Positions 1 to 9,086 are shown, counted from the first letter of the stretch. The stretch is DNA of 64,000 nt from Bacteroidota bacterium (GCA_018267275.1 JAFDYV010000002.1:290846-354845); one strand, 5' to 3'. Translations and numbers: made by a program. Notes: generated from the sequence alone by a model not told the origin.

Positions 1-26
1 AAATCTTCGGTTGTTACTTGACTCAT
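1..26 (-). CDS. N-terminus of a gene cut by the window edge
   Basis: On the minus strand an ATG at 26 opens a frame reading MSQVTTED before the window ends. It lies about 90 bases downstream of the TIR/DUF4062-like gene on the same strand, with no terminator-like hairpin between, so the two are probably one transcription unit. Eight residues are too few to identify the product. An NTPase partner is a guess based on how such TIR-like genes are often arranged in conflict systems. Confidence 0.4.
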
Positions 27-115
27 ATTTGTAGGACTTTGGTTCTTGGTACTAGTTGTTTGGTTTTATATATAATCGCCACAGCGGTCCGACACGTTTA
101 TGGTGTCGTTACACC

Positions 116-1537
116 TTACAATTCATTTAAAAAGTTCTTTAACGTTTCTACTGATCGGTTACTATCGCTCGAAATCACCGTTAGGTTTTGGTTTTTGTAG
201 CTATCGAGATTGCCGGCACCTACAATCGCTTTTCCTTTGATCGGCTTTTTTCGACCGAACCCGGGTGCTTTCAACAAATCGAGCACTTTCATTCGCACCC
301 ATTGGTCGTTTACTTTTCCTTTGAAAATAATGGCGCCATCAAAGGTGCGCAGGTTTTCGATGTGTCGTTTGCGCACATCCAGCAAGTCGCCTTCAAACGC
401 GGGCGACAATATTTTGAAACCGGACTTTTCAATCACTTCTTGGAACGGCCGCACCTCGGCTGAGTCGATTCGGTCATGCACGAGGTAAATGGTTTTGGTG
501 CCGTGTTCTTCCAAGCCTGCATCGGGTGTTTCAATCAATTCTTGGCGAATGATGTTTTTAAAATCTTCCAAAGGGTTTTGTAAAATTTCAGCGCCTTCCT
601 GTGCTTCTGTGTCACGTTTCAGCGTTTCAATAAATGCTTTTTGTTTGTCACTGGCATTTTTCAAATTCTGCGCAATCCAAATCAATCGCGAGAAGTCTTG
701 CTTTGCTTGTTTCTTTGCAAGTGCCACTTCTGCTGCAATTTTGTTTTGCATGTCCACGATTGATCGGTCTGCGCCTTCGGGTATCTCACCGTACGCACTT
801 CCGATCAAATGTATCGACAGTGTACACTCGTCCAGATCTTTGCGGATGTCGCGCTCAGCATCGACAGCACGCGTGGGCAATGTGTGATTGGGGAGCACCA
901 CAAACCCGTGGCGCATCAGCTCTCGCTTGATGATGTTGCGTTGCACTGAAAGATCGTGCCCCGTTTCGGCCAAATAAATTGTTTTCCTTCGGAAGATGTT
1001 CTTTACTTCAGCTTTCGATTCGCCCTCTTTTAGTGCCAGCAATGCTTCGTGTATATCATAGGCCAAGTCGACCATCTTCATCCAGTATTGCTTTTCGGCT
1101 TCAGGACTAAAGAAGTCTGAGTATTCTTTCATCGCACCGGTTTCATCGTCCAGTTGGTACATTTCATAGCCCAATGAATCGCGCAGACGCGGAGGTTGTT
1201 CTTGCATTGAGAGCGGTGACTTGATAACTTTAAACACGCGATTGGTTTTTGATTGTGCTGCATGTTTGTAGAACGTCTCTACCAAATCAAGGCATCGACC
1301 CGATTGTGCAAATTCTTTGGTGAGGATGGTGACCAGTATTGCGGCATTATCTAACGCGGGGGCGGTAGCGGTGTCAAATTCTGATTTGATCACAATGTTG
1401 GGTTTGGTGCCCAGCACCTGCAACAACATCAGTTCTAAGAATTTCTTGAATTGTGTTACCCAGCCTTGTTCACTTTTCTTGGATGTTTCGTTGTCCTTCT
1501 CTGCGTAGGTGACCAATACATCAATTTCGTATGCCAT
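116..1537 (-). CDS. Three-module TIR / DUF4062-like protein
   Basis: A 473-residue protein with no signal peptide or membrane segment. Three successive alpha/beta modules are visible. Residues 1-170 open with the TIR-like strand IDVLVTYAEKD and continue with AAILVTILTKEF. Residues 184-330 begin KTIYLAETGHDL and include the helix AERDIRKDLDECTLSIHLIG, which resembles DUF4062. Residues 350-473 begin KTIYLVHDRIDSAEVR and have an acidic-strand/FDGAIIF pattern. Modules two and three start with the same KTIYL strand, suggesting internal duplication. TIR and DUF4062 modules are common in bacterial conflict and signalling proteins, often next to STAND-type NTPases. That role is inferred here. I see no obvious NADase glutamate that I can assign with confidence. 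Confidence 0.65.
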   Translation of the reverse strand: MAYEIDVLVTYAEKDNETSKKSEQGWVTQFKKFLELMLLQVLGTKPNIVIKSEFDTATAPALDNAAILVTILTKEFAQSGRCLDLVETFYKHAAQSKTNRVFKVIKSPLSMQEQPPRLRDSLGYEMYQLDDETGAMKEYSDFFSPEAEKQYWMKMVDLAYDIHEALLALKEGESKAEVKNIFRRKTIYLAETGHDLSVQRNIIKRELMRHGFVVLPNHTLPTRAVDAERDIRKDLDECTLSIHLIGSAYGEIPEGADRSIVDMQNKIAAEVALAKKQAKQDFSRLIWIAQNLKNASDKQKAFIETLKRDTEAQEGAEILQNPLEDFKNIIRQELIETPDAGLEEHGTKTIYLVHDRIDSAEVRPFQEVIEKSGFKILSPAFEGDLLDVRKRHIENLRTFDGAIIFKGKVNDQWVRMKVLDLLKAPGFGRKKPIKGKAIVGAGNLDSYKNQNLTVISSDSNRSVETLKNFLNEL

Positions 1538-1576
1538 GTCTAAATTTGTTTTTCTCCGATAATGTTTTTTTTATCT

Positions 1577-1593
1577 GCCACAGATTCTCAGAT
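1577..1593 (+). repeat. Left inverted repeat flanking the GxxExxY gene
   Basis: The 17 bases GCCACAGATTCTCAGAT match the reverse complement of 1988-2004 at 16 of 17 positions. The repeat ends exactly one base before the TGA stop codon of the GxxExxY gene (1594-1596, minus strand). Together with its partner it brackets the gene almost to the base. Confidence 0.75.
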
Positions 1594-2007
1594 TCATAAA
1601 ATCAATCTTTTTGTCATCAGTGACTTTTCACCAAAATTTACAATCAAACCAAGTGGACGGCCGGAAATAGCAAGATAGTTCAATACCCAGCTAAAATGTT
1701 CGCCCACTATCGATTTTTGTGCCTTCACTTCCAAAATGATTTTGTCAAATACAACAAAATCTGCGAAGAAGTGATGCTTTAATTTGTGCCCCTTGTATTC
1801 CACTTCGTATTTCTTTTCTCGCTCAAAAGGTATTTCATGGTTTAATAACTCTATTTCTATCGCGTCTTTGTAAACTATTTCAAGTAGGCCTCGTCCCAAT
1901 ACTCGATGAACTTCCATACAGATTCCGATCAGTTCATAACTTTCTCTTTGAAATGGGTAACTATCGGAGTCATACTTTTCATTTGTTATCTGTGAATCTG
2001 TGGCCAT
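1594..2007 (-). CDS. GxxExxY family protein (PDDEXK_3-like)
   Basis: A 137-residue protein carrying the family signature GLLEIVY near residue 40 (G-x-x-E-x-x-Y), followed by a beta-strand/acidic pattern (FADFVVFDKIILEVKA) typical of the PDDEXK nuclease fold. The biochemical role of the family is not settled; nuclease activity is predicted from the fold. The start codon lies 2 bases after the stop of the Npt1-like carrier gene, so it may be co-transcribed with it. The first codons (MATDSQI) and the stop codon sit in or against a 16/17-matching inverted repeat, which suggests the gene moved in as a unit. Confidence 0.85.
   Translation of the reverse strand: MATDSQITNEKYDSDSYPFQRESYELIGICMEVHRVLGRGLLEIVYKDAIEIELLNHEIPFEREKKYEVEYKGHKLKHHFFADFVVFDKIILEVKAQKSIVGEHFSWVLNYLAISGRPLGLIVNFGEKSLMTKRLIL
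1988..2004 (-). repeat. Right inverted repeat flanking the GxxExxY gene
   Basis: The reverse complement of these bases, GCCACAGATTCACAGAT, matches 1577-1593 with one mismatch. It encodes residues 2-7 (ATDSQI) of the GxxExxY protein, so here the repeat is part of the coding sequence. Confidence 0.75.
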
Positions 2008-2009
2008 TC

Positions 2010-5000
2010 CTAAACTGTTTCGGTATGTTTTTCGGTTACGTTGTGGATAAGGCCCTGCGCCAAATCGTAGTGACTGGCCATGACAAAATAAAAATCGGTA
2101 AGTGTGATCTTGAATATTACACTGCGTTCTTTTGCCACCGCCTCATCAATCGCGGGTGTTGCCCCCTCATGGAACAGGTCTCCGAATACGTCATTCAAAG
2201 CTAGTTCTTGTACCACTTGCCCATTATTCTTCAAGGTGCTGTTGCCGAACGCTTGAATGAGAATCGGATTTTCGCCTGCGGGTATCACGGTGCGTTCGCC
2301 CGGTTTCAATGTGATCGGAACAATTTTGTCAGCGAGGTCGCTCAAGATTTTACCCGAAATGCCGTGGAACGCTGGCAGTTTCTTGATCAGCATCACCATT
2401 TCTATTCCCAGAAAGAAGCCGTCATCCAAACCATCCAGCAACTGGTTATTTTCTAATGATGAGTCCAAAAACTTTTTGTCTTTGTACGGCAAGCGTTCCG
2501 CAATTTTGTAATACTCTTCTTTATTCTTGTTGTAAACTACCCAAGCTGTGGTTTCTTGCAGCAGTTTGTCTTGGTTAAACATTTGGCTGATCAATCCACG
2601 GCTTACTCGGAAGTCGGGCAAGTAGGCAGTTGCGTGTACAGCGCACACTTTCGTCCAGCGGTTGTTAAAGTTGAAGTCACGGTTTAGAATGTAGTTGATC
2701 GTCTGCACCGGGTTATAGCTCTCGCGCGGAAAGAAAATCTGTAGTTTTTCCAGTTTGTCTTTTGTGGAGGAATCATCCAACAGTGGGATGAGTTTCGGCT
2801 TTAAGTCTTGCTCTACAAACAGATCCAAGAGTTCAAGCGCATACTGAACGCTATCGGGTGTGCCCAACTCAACGTTGGTCTTCACTAGCTGCACCGATTC
2901 TGGTTCGTAAAGCAATGACAAGAGCAGTGTCAGGTGATCATAATTATCGCGAATCTCTTCGCGCAGTGCCTCGCGTAAGAAACTGTAATGTGGCTCATCC
3001 GGTATTTCTTCCAACGCGGCCAAGTTCCAAAGGGTCTTGCTCATCTCCACGTCCAGCAAATCCTTTACGTGCAGCGCTTCACGTCCCACTGCGCGGTAAT
3101 TAATCAAGCGAAGTGAATACAAGATTTGCTTGACAATGCGTTTATCCGGGTAATCGATTTTCTTCCACAATAAGGGCATGCCCTCGTTGCCGCCAATATG
3201 ACCGATGATTTGAATTAACTTCAGCATCACCAGGTCGCTCTGGCCTGATTTATGGAACGCGGTTTCGAGATAGGGTAAAACAGGTGCGCCCGCTTCTTTT
3301 AGCGCTGCAGCCGCCTGATGCGAATAGCTCGGTGAAGCAAGTAATTCGATTAATACGCCCCACGTTTCGGGCTTCTTAACTTTGCGGGCGGTTAAAATTG
3401 CTTCGGTGCGCACTTTGGGGTCAGGATCGCGCATCAGTTCAAGTAAAATGAAAATCGTTTTTTGATTGGTGAGCTTACGCATCAGTTTGGCAACCAAAAT
3501 GCGATCTGCCTGCTTTACCGATTTGCCCAACTTCATCAGCTTGTCGGCTGAGATAGAGAGCATGTCGCTGTCTTCTGCCGACCCTGCTGCTTGCACTGCC
3601 AAACCCTTTAGTTCGGTCGCCTCGATTTGTTGCAAACCCAACTCCTGGATTTTATTTGCTGCAAATTGTTGAATGCGCTTGTTCTTGCTTTCTACAAGTT
3701 GAATGACGGAAGTTTCGAATAATGCCGGCTCTAGTTTTTCCATCAACTTCAACCCGTAAATGACTTTTTCTTCTGCGCTGCTCTGCACCTCTTTGCCTAG
3801 AACAGAGTCGAGCGTGTATTCGCGTACTACATTCTTACGGACGGCCGATTTGTTTTTTATCAACGATGACTGCAGCGTATCGCGATAGCCGCCATACATG
3901 CGGTTGGTAACCCAATACCAAATCCCGATGATGGGGATAGTAAACATGGTGATGGTAAGCAGGTTGAATATGTGAACGGTGTTGATCAACACAATCAGCC
4001 CCCCGGCAACGGTACTCGCCAGTGCAGTCACAATGCCTTCAATCTTTGTCTGTGCATCGATTTTGATTTCTTTGTCGATGGGTACGTAGTAAAATTTGAA
4101 GGTGGGGTTATCCAATGCCTCGCGTAAAGAGTTGATGAATAGCTTGCTCATCGCGATAGCAATCAGAAAATAAACAATGGTGTTTTTGTCCTGTCCTGGG
4201 ACAAGTGCAAAACCAAAAACAGAACCCAGCGCCAGTGCAGCTCCTGTGAAAAGAATCAGAACCAGGGGGTTGATAATCAGCGACACGCGCAACCCATAGT
4301 CTTCATTGATTCTATCGGTAACAAACGTGGTAAACAAGAAACTGAAAATGATAATGGTGGCTTCGAAAAGACTCAAAAATGTCGCTAAAGCGGTGGTATC
4401 GGTAGAGTCAAACCATGTGGTAGAAATATTGAAAAACGAATAGTCAACGAAACGGAGGGCTATGGTGGAGATTATGATAAAAGCGGAGAGTAATATGATG
4501 TATTTGTTGCCCAAAAATTGAAACGTGCTCAATTTTTTGATGTCAGACTCTGACTTTACGGCTGAACGCTCTGAAGTAAGGTATTTGCTTGAAAGCCGAT
4601 AGAACAATACAAGGTAAAGTGTAACGCTTGCCAACCCAATCGAATAAAGTGTCTTGGTCTCAACGCCATACTTTAACATAACTGGGATTGAGAAGAAGGC
4701 TAACAATGAAGCGATGTCAGTACCCACGTCAACACTTCCTACTAGTCGCTTAGAATCTCTCACATTGAACAATCGGGCGAAAGATCCCCAAAAAACCAGT
4801 TGGACAACGAACGTGAAAGGCAGGATGAGCATGAAGCCAAATCGATACAAGAATTTAATATCGGCAACATATTTGTCGCCAAATTCAATCACGGCAGTTA
4901 GTCCAATGATTACCAGCAAATTCAAAATTGCCAGTGATCTAAATTGGATTCTGCCTTGTAGGAAATTGTAAATAGAAGTAGTGACAATCCCAAAAACCCC

Positions 5001-5180
5001 AGAATAAAGAATCGCTAATGGTAGATCATCGCGTTCACTAAAACTATTGAGAAACAAGGTCTGAGAAGCCACAGCCACGGTTGCCAAGAACAACCCCATC
5101 AAAAAACTCATCGCCAGCAAAAGCCCTACCGGGCCTTGCTCATGTGGCTCAACGTTCAGTCGTTTCCAGAAATTCTCCAT
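2010..5180 (-). CDS. Npt1/Npt2-type carrier fused to HEAT repeats and a cNMP-binding-like domain
   Basis: A 1056-residue membrane protein. About residues 15-440 form a hydrophobic, roughly 12-helix carrier of the ATP/ADP translocase (Npt1/Npt2, MFS-like) type. Residues about 480-840 are helical HEAT-like repeats, seen in segments such as RDPDPKVRTEAILTARKVKK. The C-terminus (about 930-1056) resembles a cyclic-nucleotide-binding domain: KLPAFHGISGKILSDLADK is the usual entry, followed by LKPGERTVIPAGE and LNDVFGDLF. The carrier presumably moves nucleotides or a related solute, with the cytosolic modules sensing or scaffolding. Substrate and ligand are not predictable from sequence. The canonical cAMP phosphate-binding Arg is not evident, so cyclic nucleotide binding is uncertain. 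The following GxxExxY gene starts 2 bases after its stop. Confidence 0.75.
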   Translation of the reverse strand: MENFWKRLNVEPHEQGPVGLLLAMSFLMGLFLATVAVASQTLFLNSFSERDDLPLAILYSGVFGIVTTSIYNFLQGRIQFRSLAILNLLVIIGLTAVIEFGDKYVADIKFLYRFGFMLILPFTFVVQLVFWGSFARLFNVRDSKRLVGSVDVGTDIASLLAFFSIPVMLKYGVETKTLYSIGLASVTLYLVLFYRLSSKYLTSERSAVKSESDIKKLSTFQFLGNKYIILLSAFIIISTIALRFVDYSFFNISTTWFDSTDTTALATFLSLFEATIIIFSFLFTTFVTDRINEDYGLRVSLIINPLVLILFTGAALALGSVFGFALVPGQDKNTIVYFLIAIAMSKLFINSLREALDNPTFKFYYVPIDKEIKIDAQTKIEGIVTALASTVAGGLIVLINTVHIFNLLTITMFTIPIIGIWYWVTNRMYGGYRDTLQSSLIKNKSAVRKNVVREYTLDSVLGKEVQSSAEEKVIYGLKLMEKLEPALFETSVIQLVESKNKRIQQFAANKIQELGLQQIEATELKGLAVQAAGSAEDSDMLSISADKLMKLGKSVKQADRILVAKLMRKLTNQKTIFILLELMRDPDPKVRTEAILTARKVKKPETWGVLIELLASPSYSHQAAAALKEAGAPVLPYLETAFHKSGQSDLVMLKLIQIIGHIGGNEGMPLLWKKIDYPDKRIVKQILYSLRLINYRAVGREALHVKDLLDVEMSKTLWNLAALEEIPDEPHYSFLREALREEIRDNYDHLTLLLSLLYEPESVQLVKTNVELGTPDSVQYALELLDLFVEQDLKPKLIPLLDDSSTKDKLEKLQIFFPRESYNPVQTINYILNRDFNFNNRWTKVCAVHATAYLPDFRVSRGLISQMFNQDKLLQETTAWVVYNKNKEEYYKIAERLPYKDKKFLDSSLENNQLLDGLDDGFFLGIEMVMLIKKLPAFHGISGKILSDLADKIVPITLKPGERTVIPAGENPILIQAFGNSTLKNNGQVVQELALNDVFGDLFHEGATPAIDEAVAKERSVIFKITLTDFYFVMASHYDLAQGLIHNVTEKHTETV

Positions 5181-5336
5181 GGTCTACGGGTAAGTTCACC
5201 CTAAATTTTAAACTATTTGCCGAAAAAACCTACATATTTTTTGGTTGATGTGTTAAGATTTTATTAACTGGTTATTAGCGCATTATCTTTTTTTGAAGGA
5301 CTTTTGCTTTGTTCTTTATCGAAAATAGACTCTTGT

Positions 5337-5362
5337 AAGGTTGATCTGTATTTCTCAACCTT
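5337..5362. promoter_or_regulatory. Perfect 8-bp inverted repeat upstream of the OmpA-family gene
   Basis: AAGGTTGA (5337-5344) and TCAACCTT (5355-5362) are exact reverse complements separated by 10 bases. The site lies about 50 bases before the OmpA-family start, in the divergent spacer with the Npt1-like gene. A weak -7-like TAGAATTG follows at about 5381. It could be an operator or an mRNA hairpin; nothing identifies a regulator. Confidence 0.35.
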
Positions 5363-5410
5363 GGTAAGAAGTAAATGCAGTAGAATTGTAAAATATTTAA
5401 TTAGCTAGAA

Positions 5411-7699
5411 ATGAATCGATTGTTGTTGCTATTGGTGTTGGCGTCCAGTTCATTGTTTGCCCAAACCAACAAGGCGCTTACGGAAGCGCAAAAGCTTTTT
5501 GCGATCAAAAATTATGGAGAGGCGTTGCCAAAGTTCCTGGAAGCATTTCAGGCTGGAGCAAAAGACCCGGTAGCCTTTTATCAGGCGGCCTCCTGTTACA
5601 AGTTTTCTCAAACAATAGACGAACAGGTGAAAGGGATACCCCTTTTTGAGCAGGCCCTGAGCTTGAAGAAAGACTTACCTCCGGTCGCTTATTTTGATCT
5701 GGCTATTTTGTACCTCCGCAACGAGCAGTTACAAAAGGCTTTTGAAACCTTTTCTGCTTATCGCGATTTGGTGAAGGCTGACAAGAAGCAACTGGCGCAG
5801 GCCGAAAAAGGAATGGCGGCTGCGCAAAACGCCATCGCACTCATGTCGGTGCCGCGCAGTTTTACGGTGCACGGCTTTCCGGGTAACGTAAATTCCAAAT
5901 ACACGGAGTATAATCCGGTAGTGTCTGCCGATGAAAGCGTAATGGCCTTCACGGCCCTACGGCCCAATACAGGCAGAACACGCTCTGGCGATAAGTTCAT
6001 CGAGTCGATTTTTGTGTCGTACAACAAAGGGGGCGCTTGGAGCGAACCAGTGGCAGTACCCATTGCCTCTGACTATAATGTGGGCACAGCCGGCATCACG
6101 CCTGACGGCCAAAAGATGATCGTGTTTATGGGCGGAGCCACCGATCAGGGTAATCTTTTGCAAGTGACAAAGTCGGGCGATACGTGGTCGAAGACTACCA
6201 TCTTGGCGCCCACCATCAACTCGCAAGGAATGGAAACCACCTGCAGTATTACCCCTGATGGCAAGGTGATTTACTTTGCCAGCAATCGGCAGGGCGGCAA
6301 GGGCGGCTTGGATATTTGGAAAATTGAACAGAAAACACCCGGAGTATGGAGCCAACCAATTAACCTTGGTGCTGAGATCAATACACCAGATGATGAAGAT
6401 GCACCCTTCATCCACCCCGACCAAAAAACGCTATTCTTCACCTCCGATGGTCATGCCACCATGGGCGGACGAGATATTTTTAAAACTACATTGGTGAATG
6501 GCAAGTGGACGCAACCCGAAAACATGGGCTACCCGGTAAACACTACCGCCAACGACAACTACTTTACTTTGCTGGCCGATGGCAAGCGCGCCTACTTCTC
6601 GTCTGACCGCAAAGGCGGGCAAGGTGCTCAAGATATTTATTATCTGGACATGCCAGAGAATGCGATGACCATTCCTCTCACCATGATCAAAGGCAAGATC
6701 ATCAATGCCGAGACTGGAAAAACCATGCCTACTAAAATGTACGTGGTCGATGCAGCGACCAAAAAGGAGCTGGAGTTTGTATACGACCCAGATCCGAAAA
6801 CAGGTGAGTACCTTATTATTCTGCCTCCATCCAAGAACTACGACATCGTAATTGAGTCAGAAGGCTTTTTGCCTTACACGTTGAATGTGAACATCCCCAA
6901 CCAAACTTACTTCTACGAACTGTATCAGCAAATCAGCTTAAAGACCATCAAACAATTTGATGTAGTGGTGGGGCAAGAGGTGCAAGTAAAAAATGCTTTT
7001 TATGATACCGATGGAGATGCAAAAACTGACATAAGAAAATCGAACGAGGCCAAGCTAGTGCAAAACAACAAAGTAGATGTGTATGATATGATGTTGGATT
7101 TGATGGCTGCCAATGATAAGGAAGGTATCAATTACTTGGTGGGCTTAATCGAACACACCGATCCAATTGAGGGAGTTAATTTCAACGAGAAAGAAAACTC
7201 TAAAATTGATGTGGCCACTCGCACCTACTACTTTGACGAAAGTGACGAGAGCAAGTTTGAGCAAAAAAATGTGGATGGTAAAACAGTATTCTCTTTGCCT
7301 ACCATGATATTCTCAGAAGAAATGAAGAACAGCAAAGCTGCAAAGCCAGTGGCCAACTACGACAAGGCACTGCTCACCAAGTTTGTGAAAGTGTTCTTCG
7401 ACCAGGGTAAGAGTGATTTGAAGCCACAATACAATAAAGAGTTGGAAACCATTTTGGCAGTGATTAACCAAAACCCTGCATTGGGCATTGAGATTTCTGG
7501 TTTCGCGTCAGCAGAAGGCTCTGAAGAAGCCAACCGTGAACTTTCAAATAAACGGGCCATCACCGTGCTCGACTATTTTAACCACCAAGGCGTAGTGCGC
7601 AGACGTATTATAGCCAAGGGCTATGGTGCCACCAAAGACCAAAAGGCTTCTAAGGAAGAAGGCAGAAGGGTAGAAGTGAGAGTGGTTGCGCTGAATTGA
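5411..7699 (+). CDS. TPR / PD40 repeat / OmpA-family outer membrane-associated protein
   Basis: A 762-residue exported protein. The N-terminus (about 17 residues, ending LFAQ) is a signal peptide. Residues about 20-140 form TPR-like helices. About 150-420 hold WD40-like PD40 propeller repeats, with recurrent SITPDGKVIYFASNRQGG-type segments. About 430-520 look like a carboxypeptidase-regulatory beta sandwich (KGKIINAETGKTM). The C-terminal 120 residues are an OmpA peptidoglycan-binding domain (FFDQGKSDLKP, then NRELSNKRAITVLDYF). This architecture is common in Bacteroidota and links the cell envelope to peptidoglycan; some relatives sit in type IX secretion or gliding loci. No such genes are nearby, so a general envelope role is all that can be said. 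Confidence 0.9.
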   Translation: MNRLLLLLVLASSSLFAQTNKALTEAQKLFAIKNYGEALPKFLEAFQAGAKDPVAFYQAASCYKFSQTIDEQVKGIPLFEQALSLKKDLPPVAYFDLAILYLRNEQLQKAFETFSAYRDLVKADKKQLAQAEKGMAAAQNAIALMSVPRSFTVHGFPGNVNSKYTEYNPVVSADESVMAFTALRPNTGRTRSGDKFIESIFVSYNKGGAWSEPVAVPIASDYNVGTAGITPDGQKMIVFMGGATDQGNLLQVTKSGDTWSKTTILAPTINSQGMETTCSITPDGKVIYFASNRQGGKGGLDIWKIEQKTPGVWSQPINLGAEINTPDDEDAPFIHPDQKTLFFTSDGHATMGGRDIFKTTLVNGKWTQPENMGYPVNTTANDNYFTLLADGKRAYFSSDRKGGQGAQDIYYLDMPENAMTIPLTMIKGKIINAETGKTMPTKMYVVDAATKKELEFVYDPDPKTGEYLIILPPSKNYDIVIESEGFLPYTLNVNIPNQTYFYELYQQISLKTIKQFDVVVGQEVQVKNAFYDTDGDAKTDIRKSNEAKLVQNNKVDVYDMMLDLMAANDKEGINYLVGLIEHTDPIEGVNFNEKENSKIDVATRTYYFDESDESKFEQKNVDGKTVFSLPTMIFSEEMKNSKAAKPVANYDKALLTKFVKVFFDQGKSDLKPQYNKELETILAVINQNPALGIEISGFASAEGSEEANRELSNKRAITVLDYFNHQGVVRRRIIAKGYGATKDQKASKEEGRRVEVRVVALN

Positions 7700-7731
7700 A
7701 GAACTAGGCAGTAAAGCTCGGTCTTTAAATC

Positions 7732-8922
7732 CTACTTCCGAAATAACAACGAACTATCTCCGTAGCTCAAAAAGCGATAGCCATTGTTGAGGGCTTGGTC
7801 GTAAATTTTTTTCCAATCAGGCCCTACAAAAGCAGCTACCAACAGCATGAGTGTGGAACCTGGTTGGTGAAAGTTGGTGATGATGGCATCGCAGCTTTTG
7901 ATTTCGTAGCCAGGTACGATGTAGATGCTGGTCTCGCCAATCAATTGCACAGATTGGTCGCGATCGAGTTTGGCCAATACATTCTGAACTGCGGCTTTAA
8001 ACGACAGCTTGCTCTGGTTTTGATAGGGTTCGTTTTGCTCGATAATGAAATCTGCGTGCTGGTTGTATTCCAGCTTCACACCATACCAATACAGACTTTC
8101 AAGGGTTCGCAGCGAAGTGGTGCCCACCGCCACAATCATTCCTTGGCAGTTAATCAGGTTTTGTAAGTTTGATTTCGATACCACCATTTGCTCGGCATGC
8201 ATGGGGTGGTCCATGGCGTTTTCTACTTTCACCGGCTGGAACGTGCCCGCGCTGACATGCAGCGTAAGAAAGTCGGTTTGAATATTTTTTTTTGTTAAAT
8301 CTTCAAACACGCGATCGGTAAAGTGCAACCCGGCTGTAGGTGCTGCTACTGCCCCTTCTTTTTTTGAGTAAATGGTTTGGTAGCGCTCTCGGTCACTGGC
8401 TTCTACCTCGCGTTTGAGATAAGGCGGTAATGGCGTGGCACCTGCCAACGAAACCACTTCGGCAAACGAAAGGCTTTCGGGTGTCCAGCTAAAATTTACA
8501 ATTCCTTTTTCTTTGTCAACCAACTTGGCAGTGAGTTTACCTTCACCTAAGTGGAGCGTTAACGGTTGTCCGTCAGTCCAGCGCTTGGCGTTGCCGATGG
8601 CCACATGCCATTGCGAGCTGCCACGTGCTTCCATTGACACAGCAACCAAGGGAGAAGGCTGCAAAGGATTGAGCAAAAACAGCTCGATGGTAGCGCCCGT
8701 CTCTTTTTGAAAGAGCAGCCGTGCTGGGATTACTTTGGTATCATTGAAGAATAGTGTGGCTCCTTCGGGCAAGAATTGCGACAGCTCATAAAAATGCTGA
8801 TGGCTGATGTTTGCCTGTCGGTACACCAAAAGTTTGGAGTGGTCGCGTTGCTCCAATGGGTACAGTGCGATGCGCTCTTGCGGCAAATCGTATTTGTACT
8901 CGTTGATGTTAATGGATTGCAT
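7732..8922 (-). CDS. queA: S-adenosylmethionine:tRNA ribosyltransferase-isomerase
   Basis: A 396-residue cytoplasmic enzyme that transfers and isomerises the ribosyl moiety of S-adenosylmethionine onto 7-aminomethyl-7-deazaguanine in tRNA, giving epoxyqueuosine. Family motifs are present: LFFNDTKVIPARL near residue 60, APTAGLHFT near 195, VGTTSLRTLES near 270, and the C-terminal NFHQPGSTLMLLVAAF and YRFLSYGDSSLL. It is about 40 residues longer than the E. coli enzyme, with the extra length in the middle, where it has an insertion. It converges on the OmpA-family gene, with only 32 bases between stop codons and no strong terminator. Other queuosine genes are not in the window. Confidence 0.95.
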   Translation of the reverse strand: MQSININEYKYDLPQERIALYPLEQRDHSKLLVYRQANISHQHFYELSQFLPEGATLFFNDTKVIPARLLFQKETGATIELFLLNPLQPSPLVAVSMEARGSSQWHVAIGNAKRWTDGQPLTLHLGEGKLTAKLVDKEKGIVNFSWTPESLSFAEVVSLAGATPLPPYLKREVEASDRERYQTIYSKKEGAVAAPTAGLHFTDRVFEDLTKKNIQTDFLTLHVSAGTFQPVKVENAMDHPMHAEQMVVSKSNLQNLINCQGMIVAVGTTSLRTLESLYWYGVKLEYNQHADFIIEQNEPYQNQSKLSFKAAVQNVLAKLDRDQSVQLIGETSIYIVPGYEIKSCDAIITNFHQPGSTLMLLVAAFVGPDWKKIYDQALNNGYRFLSYGDSSLLFRK

Positions 8923-8955
8923 AGTGTTAGTTCAAAGAAAATGGACGAGGGGTGC

Positions 8956-8983
8956 CTGCCTGCGAGGCCGCCACGGCAGGCAG
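8956..8983. repeat. GC-rich hairpin between queA and menC
   Basis: CTGCCTGC (8956-8963) and GCAGGCAG (8976-8983) are perfect complements around a 12-base loop. The surrounding stretch to about 9050 is much richer in G and C than the flanking genes. It resembles the CCTGCC-type palindromic repeats scattered through many Bacteroidota genomes. Confidence 0.5.
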
Positions 8984-9078
8984 TGTAGCGCATACCCCAC
9001 ACCCCGCGAGCTTGTGCGTGCGCAGGGGAGGAGTAGCATTGGCTGCCCCCCAAAAAATTTCCGCTAAGTGCATGTAAA

Positions 9079-9086
9079 TATTTTTG
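9079..9086 (+). promoter_or_regulatory. Putative -7 element for menC
   Basis: TATTTTTG matches the Bacteroidota -7 consensus TAnnTTTG and lies 25 bases upstream of the menC ATG. No convincing -33 TTG was identified, so this rests on the motif and its position. Confidence 0.35.

Noticed and set aside
18..200. Possible 60-residue gene on the plus strand at the left end
   Set aside because: It is antisense to the end of the TIR/DUF4062-like gene and the start of its downstream partner, with no coding character.
1577..2004. Classical insertion sequence
   Set aside because: The element has no transposase; the only gene is GxxExxY, so it is reported as a repeat-bracketed gene.
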